Positions 60,736 through 64,000 of a stretch of DNA of 64,000 bases are shown piece after piece. Both the position numbers and the translations under genes were made by a program. Where the stretch lies: assembly GCA_960531495.1 (NCBI GenBank), contig CAUIJY010000075.1:434001-498000 (forward strand). Direction: 5' to 3'. The DNA comes from Zeus faber (taxonomy: Eukaryota; Chordata; Actinopteri; Zeiformes; Zeidae). A model generated the notes under the pieces. It was not told where the DNA came from. It saw nothing but the letters and a program-made list of their open reading frames with translations, and ran no database searches. How positions within the stretch are numbered: the first letter of the stretch is position 1; each line of letters starts with the position of its first letter.

Positions 60736-63700
60736 TTTCTTTCATTCTTTATTTCAATCTTTGTTTCATTCTTTCTTTCAATCTTTCTTTCAATCTTTCT
60801 TTCAATCTTTCTTTCTTTAAATCTTTCTTTCAATCTTTCTTTCAAACTTTCAATGTTTATTTCAATCTTTCAATCTTTCAATCTTTCTTTCAATCTTTCA
60901 ATCTTTCTTTCATTCTTTCTTTCAGTATTTCAATCTTTCAATCTTTCTTTCATTCTTTCTTTCAATCTATCTTACTTTCAATCTTTCTTTCCGTCAATAT
61001 TTCTTCCAATCGTTCAATCTTTCTTTCATTCTTTCTTTCAATCTTTCTCTTGTTATTTCTTTCAATCTTTCTTTCTTTCCATCTTTCTTTCAATCTTTCT
61101 TTAATTCTTTCTTTCAATCTTTCTTTTTTCAATCTTTCTTGCAATCTTTCTTTCAATTGTTTAATCTTTCAATCTTTCTTTCATTCTTTCTTTCAATCTT
61201 TCTTTCATTCTTTCTTTCAATCTTTCTTTCTGTCAATCTTTCTTTCAGTCTTTCTTTCAGTCATTCAATCTTTCAATTTTTCCTTCAATATTTCTTTCTT
61301 TCAATCTTTCTTTCAATCTTTCTTTCAATCTTTCTTTTTTCAATCTTTCTTTCAATCTTTCTTTCATCCTTTCTTTCAATCTTTCATTCAATATTTCTTT
61401 CAATCTTTCTTACTTTCAATCTATCTTTGTTTAAATCTTTCTTTCATCCTTTCTTTCAATCTTTCGTTCAATATTTCTTTCAATCTTTCTTACTTTCAAT
61501 CTATCTTTGTTTAAATCTTTTTTTCAATCTTTCTTTCAAACTTCAATCATTGTTTCAATATTTAATTCTTTCAATCTTTCTTTCAATCTTTCTTTCAATC
61601 TTTCAATCTTTCTTTCAATCTTTCTTTCATCCTTTCTTTCAATCTTTCGTTCAATATGTCTTTCAATCTTTCTTACGTTCAATCTTTCTTTGTTTAAATC
61701 TTTCTTTCAATCTTTCTTTCAATCTATCTTTAATTCTTTCCTTCAGTCGTTCAATCTTTCTTTCAATGTTTCTTTTTTTCAATCTTTCTTTCAATCTTTC
61801 TTTCATCCTTTCTTTCAATCTTTCGTTCAATATTTCTTTCAATCTTTCTTACTTTCAATCTTTCTTTGTTTAAATCATTCTTTCAATCTTTCTTTCAATC
61901 TTTCTTTCAATCTTTCAATCTTTCTTTCAATCTTTCTTTCATCCTTTCTTTCAATCTTTCGTTCAATATTTCTTTCAATCTTTCTTACTTTCAATCTTTC
62001 TTTCTTTCATTCTTTCTTTCAATCTTTCTTTCAAACTTTCAATCTTTATTTCAATCTTTCAATCTTTCAATCTTTCTTTCAATCTTTCAATCTTTCTTTC
62101 ATTCTTTCTTTCAATAATTCAATCTTTCAATCTTTCTTTCATTCATTCTTTAAATCTTTCAATCTTTCTTTCATTCTTTCTTTCAATCTATCTTACTTTC
62201 AATCTATCTTTCTTTCAATATTTCTTCCAATCGTTCAATCTTTCTTTCATTCTTTCTTTCAATCTTTCTTTTGTTAATTCTTTCAATCTTTCTTTCAATA
62301 TTTCTTTCAATCTTTCTTTCTTTAAATCTTTCTTTCAATCTTTCTTTCAAACTTTCAATCTTTATTTCAATCTTTCAATCTTTCAATCTTTCTTACATTC
62401 GTTTTTTCAATCTTTCTTTAATTATTTCTTTCATTATTTCTTTCAGTCTTTCAATCTTTCTTTAAATCTTTCTTTCAATCTTTCTTTCATTCTTTCTATC
62501 TTTCTTTCATTCTTTCATTCTTTCTTTCAATCGTTCTTTCATTCTTTCTTTCAATTTTTCATTCTTTCTTTCTAACTTTCAATCTTTCAATCTTTCTTTC
62601 AATCTTTCTTTCTTTCAATCTTTCTTTCAATCTTTCTTTCAATCTTTCTTTCATTCTTTCCTTCAGTCTTTCAATCTTTATTTCAATCTTTCTTTTTTTC
62701 AATCTTTCTTTCAATCTTTCTTTCATTCTTTCTTTCAATCTTTCTTTCAATCTTTCAATCTTTCTTTCAATATTTCTTTCAATCTTTCTTACTTTCAATC
62801 TTTCTTTCCTTAAATCTTTCTTTCAAACTTTCAATCATTATTTCAATCTTTCAATCTTTCTTTCAATCTTTCAATCTTTCTTTCAATATTTCTTTCAATC
62901 TTTCTTTCTTTAAATCTTTCTTTCAAACTTTCTTTCAAACATTCAATCTTTCTTTCAATCTTTCAATCTTTCAATCTTTCTTTCATTCTTTCTTTCAGTC
63001 TTTCAACCTTTTTTTCAATCATTCTGTCAATCTTTCAATCTTTCTTTCATTCTTTCTTTCAATCTTTCAATCTTGCTTTCATTCTTTCTTACTTTCAATT
63101 TTTCTATCTTTCAATATTGGTTCCAATCGTTCAATCTTTCTTTCATTATTTCTTTCAATCTTTCTTTCTTTCAATCTTTCTTTCATTCTTTCTTTCAATA
63201 TTTCTTTTTTCAATCTTTCTTCCAATCTTTCTTTCAATTGTTTAATCTTTCATTCTTTCTTTCATTCATTCATTCTTTCTTTCAATCGTTCTTTCATTCT
63301 TTCTTTCAATCTTTCAATCTTTCTTTAAATATTTCTTTCGATCTTTAATACTTTCAATCTTTTTTCAAACATTCAATCTTTCTTTCAATATTTCAATCTT
63401 TCAATCTTTCTTTCATTCTTTTTTTCAATCTTTCAATCTTTCTTTCATTAATTCTTTCAATCTTTCTTACTTTCAATCTTTCTTTGCTTAAATCTCTCTT
63501 TCAAACTTTCTTTCAAACTTTCAATCATTATTTCAATCTTTCATTCTTTCCATCTTTCTTGCAATCTTTCTTTCAATTGTTTAATCTTTCAATGTTTCTT
63601 TCATTCTTTCTTTCAGTCTATCAATCTTTTTTTCAATCTTTCTTTCAATCTTTCTGTCCGTCATTCTTTCTTTCAGTCTTTCTTTCAATCATTCAATCAT

Positions 63701-64000
63701 TCAATCTTTCTTTCTTTAAATCTTTCTTTCAATCTTTCTTTCAATCTTTCAATCTTTCTTTCATTCTTTCTTTCAATATTTCAATCTTTCAATCTTTCTT
63801 TCATTCTTTCTTTAAATCTTTCAATCTTTCTTTCAATCTTTCTTTCAAACTTTCAATCATTATTTCAATCTTTCATTCTTTCCATCTTTCTTGCAATCTT
63901 TCTTTCAATTGTTTAATCTTTCAATCTTTTTTTTCAATCTTTCTTTCATTCTTTCTTTCAATCTTTCTGTCCGTCATTCTTTCTTTCAGTCTTTCTTTCA
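60505..64000 (+). repeat. Right-half higher-order unit, copy 2 (cut by window end)
   Basis: It repeats copy 1 from its start, with a 788-bp loss near 61990. There CTTACTTTCAATC continues into CTTTCTTTCATTC instead of the GTTTAAATC word. A further loss of about 40 bp lies near 63180. It runs to the window edge, so its length is unknown. GTCCGT words are at 60645, 63656 and 63969. Confidence 0.8.
63116..63127. other. Inverted CCAAT pair, fourth copy
   Basis: Same ATTGGTTCCAAT word, 8253 bp after the first copy. It lies inside the partial second 9-kb unit. Confidence 0.6.

Larger units (their letters stand above)
1..64000 (+). repeat. Continuous pyrimidine-rich tetramer-based satellite array
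   Basis: The whole window is built from tetramers ending in C, chiefly TTTC, AATC and ATTC. The commonest strings are the 12-mer CAATCTTTCTTT and the 8-mer CAATCTTT, with ATTC replacing AATC at many places. AATC is usually flanked by TTTC; AATC next to ATTC occurs, and AATC next to AATC is rare. G appears only as sparse substitutions (GTTC, TGTC, TTGC, AGTC, or C to G at the fourth position). Orientation never flips: no GAAAG-type run was seen on the + strand. No stretch longer than a few tens of bases escapes the pattern. This matches satellite or minisatellite DNA and not coding sequence. The host is most likely a eukaryote, which is inference from array size and hierarchy. No species-specific satellite family was recognised. 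Confidence 0.97.

Noticed and set aside
1..64000. CRISPR array
   Set aside because: There are no spacers of constant length between identical repeats. The units are 4-12 bp and contiguous, and no cas genes are present.
1..64000. Telomeric repeat
   Set aside because: Neither TTAGGG, TTTAGGG, TTAGG nor similar G-rich units occur; G is almost absent on one strand and the units here are TTTC/AATC/ATTC.
1..64000. Heat-shock elements, by analogy with stress-responsive satellites
   Set aside because: GAA words on the - strand are spaced 4 bp apart in one direction. The known element needs GAA units in alternating orientation at 5-bp steps, which is not seen.
1..64000. Triplex-forming (H-DNA) mirror repeats
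   Set aside because: Pyrimidine runs are interrupted by AA at least every 8-16 bp in most places. Only short uninterrupted TTTC or T9-T10 runs exist, so strong H-DNA is not supported.
1..64000. Bacterial or phage origin
   Set aside because: There are no ribosome-binding sites, operons, tRNAs or any non-repeat sequence. A 64-kb tetramer array with nested units is not known from prokaryotes.

Overview
No real gene is visible in this window. All 64 kb are one continuous, low-complexity satellite or minisatellite array, always in the same orientation. Almost every base falls into a 4-base register in which each tetramer ends in C. Three words dominate: TTTC, AATC and ATTC. They combine mainly into a 12-bp unit (CAATCTTTCTTT), an 8-bp unit (CAATCTTT) and ATTC-containing variants. 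The + strand is strongly pyrimidine-rich, about one quarter C, with G at roughly 1-2% by eye. The - strand is the purine-rich complement (GAAAGATTGAAA type). No inverted segment, unique island, transposon, RNA gene or regulatory region was found. An array of this size and hierarchy points to a eukaryotic heterochromatic or satellite locus assembled from long reads. Species and chromosome position cannot be told from the sequence.

The array has a clear higher-order structure, read from rare variant words used as landmarks. Left part: positions 1-1780 hold array related to the following unit, with a 393-bp tandem duplication. A unit of about 13.9 kb (about 1781-15660) is followed by a second, nearly identical copy starting near 15661. 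The two copies differ by later local events: a 734-bp duplication only in copy 1, and 196-bp and 1066-bp duplications only in copy 2. The end of copy 2 runs into a tandem triplication (about 27525-30712, 30713-33596, 33597-36740) with steps of 3188 and 2884 bp. The 304-bp difference is a block absent at one junction. An 890-bp duplication and a duplication of about 1.44 kb follow, to about 39.25 kb.

Middle part: about 39.25-51.4 kb is a more mixed mosaic. It carries tandem duplications of 1294 bp (40.75-43.09 kb), 523 bp (45.4-46.4 kb) and 922 bp (47.76-49.3 kb), plus a looser recurrence at about 4.95 kb. Right part: a unit of about 9.07 kb (51.43-60.50 kb) begins again at 60.5 kb and is cut by the window end. 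It contains a 1438-bp duplication, and it carries one island (about 58.9-59.9 kb) of the left-hand family.

The many long open reading frames are a by-product of the repeat. The 12-bp unit has no stop in any forward frame and stops in only one reverse frame, so long F/S/N/L/I/Q-only and K/E/R/L/I-only translations appear by construction. They are not annotated as genes. The points of real interest are the nested duplication history, the strict tetramer register, the uniform strand asymmetry and a few unusual landmark words. All block boundaries were placed by eye from landmark offsets and are approximate to tens of bases unless a landmark position is given.
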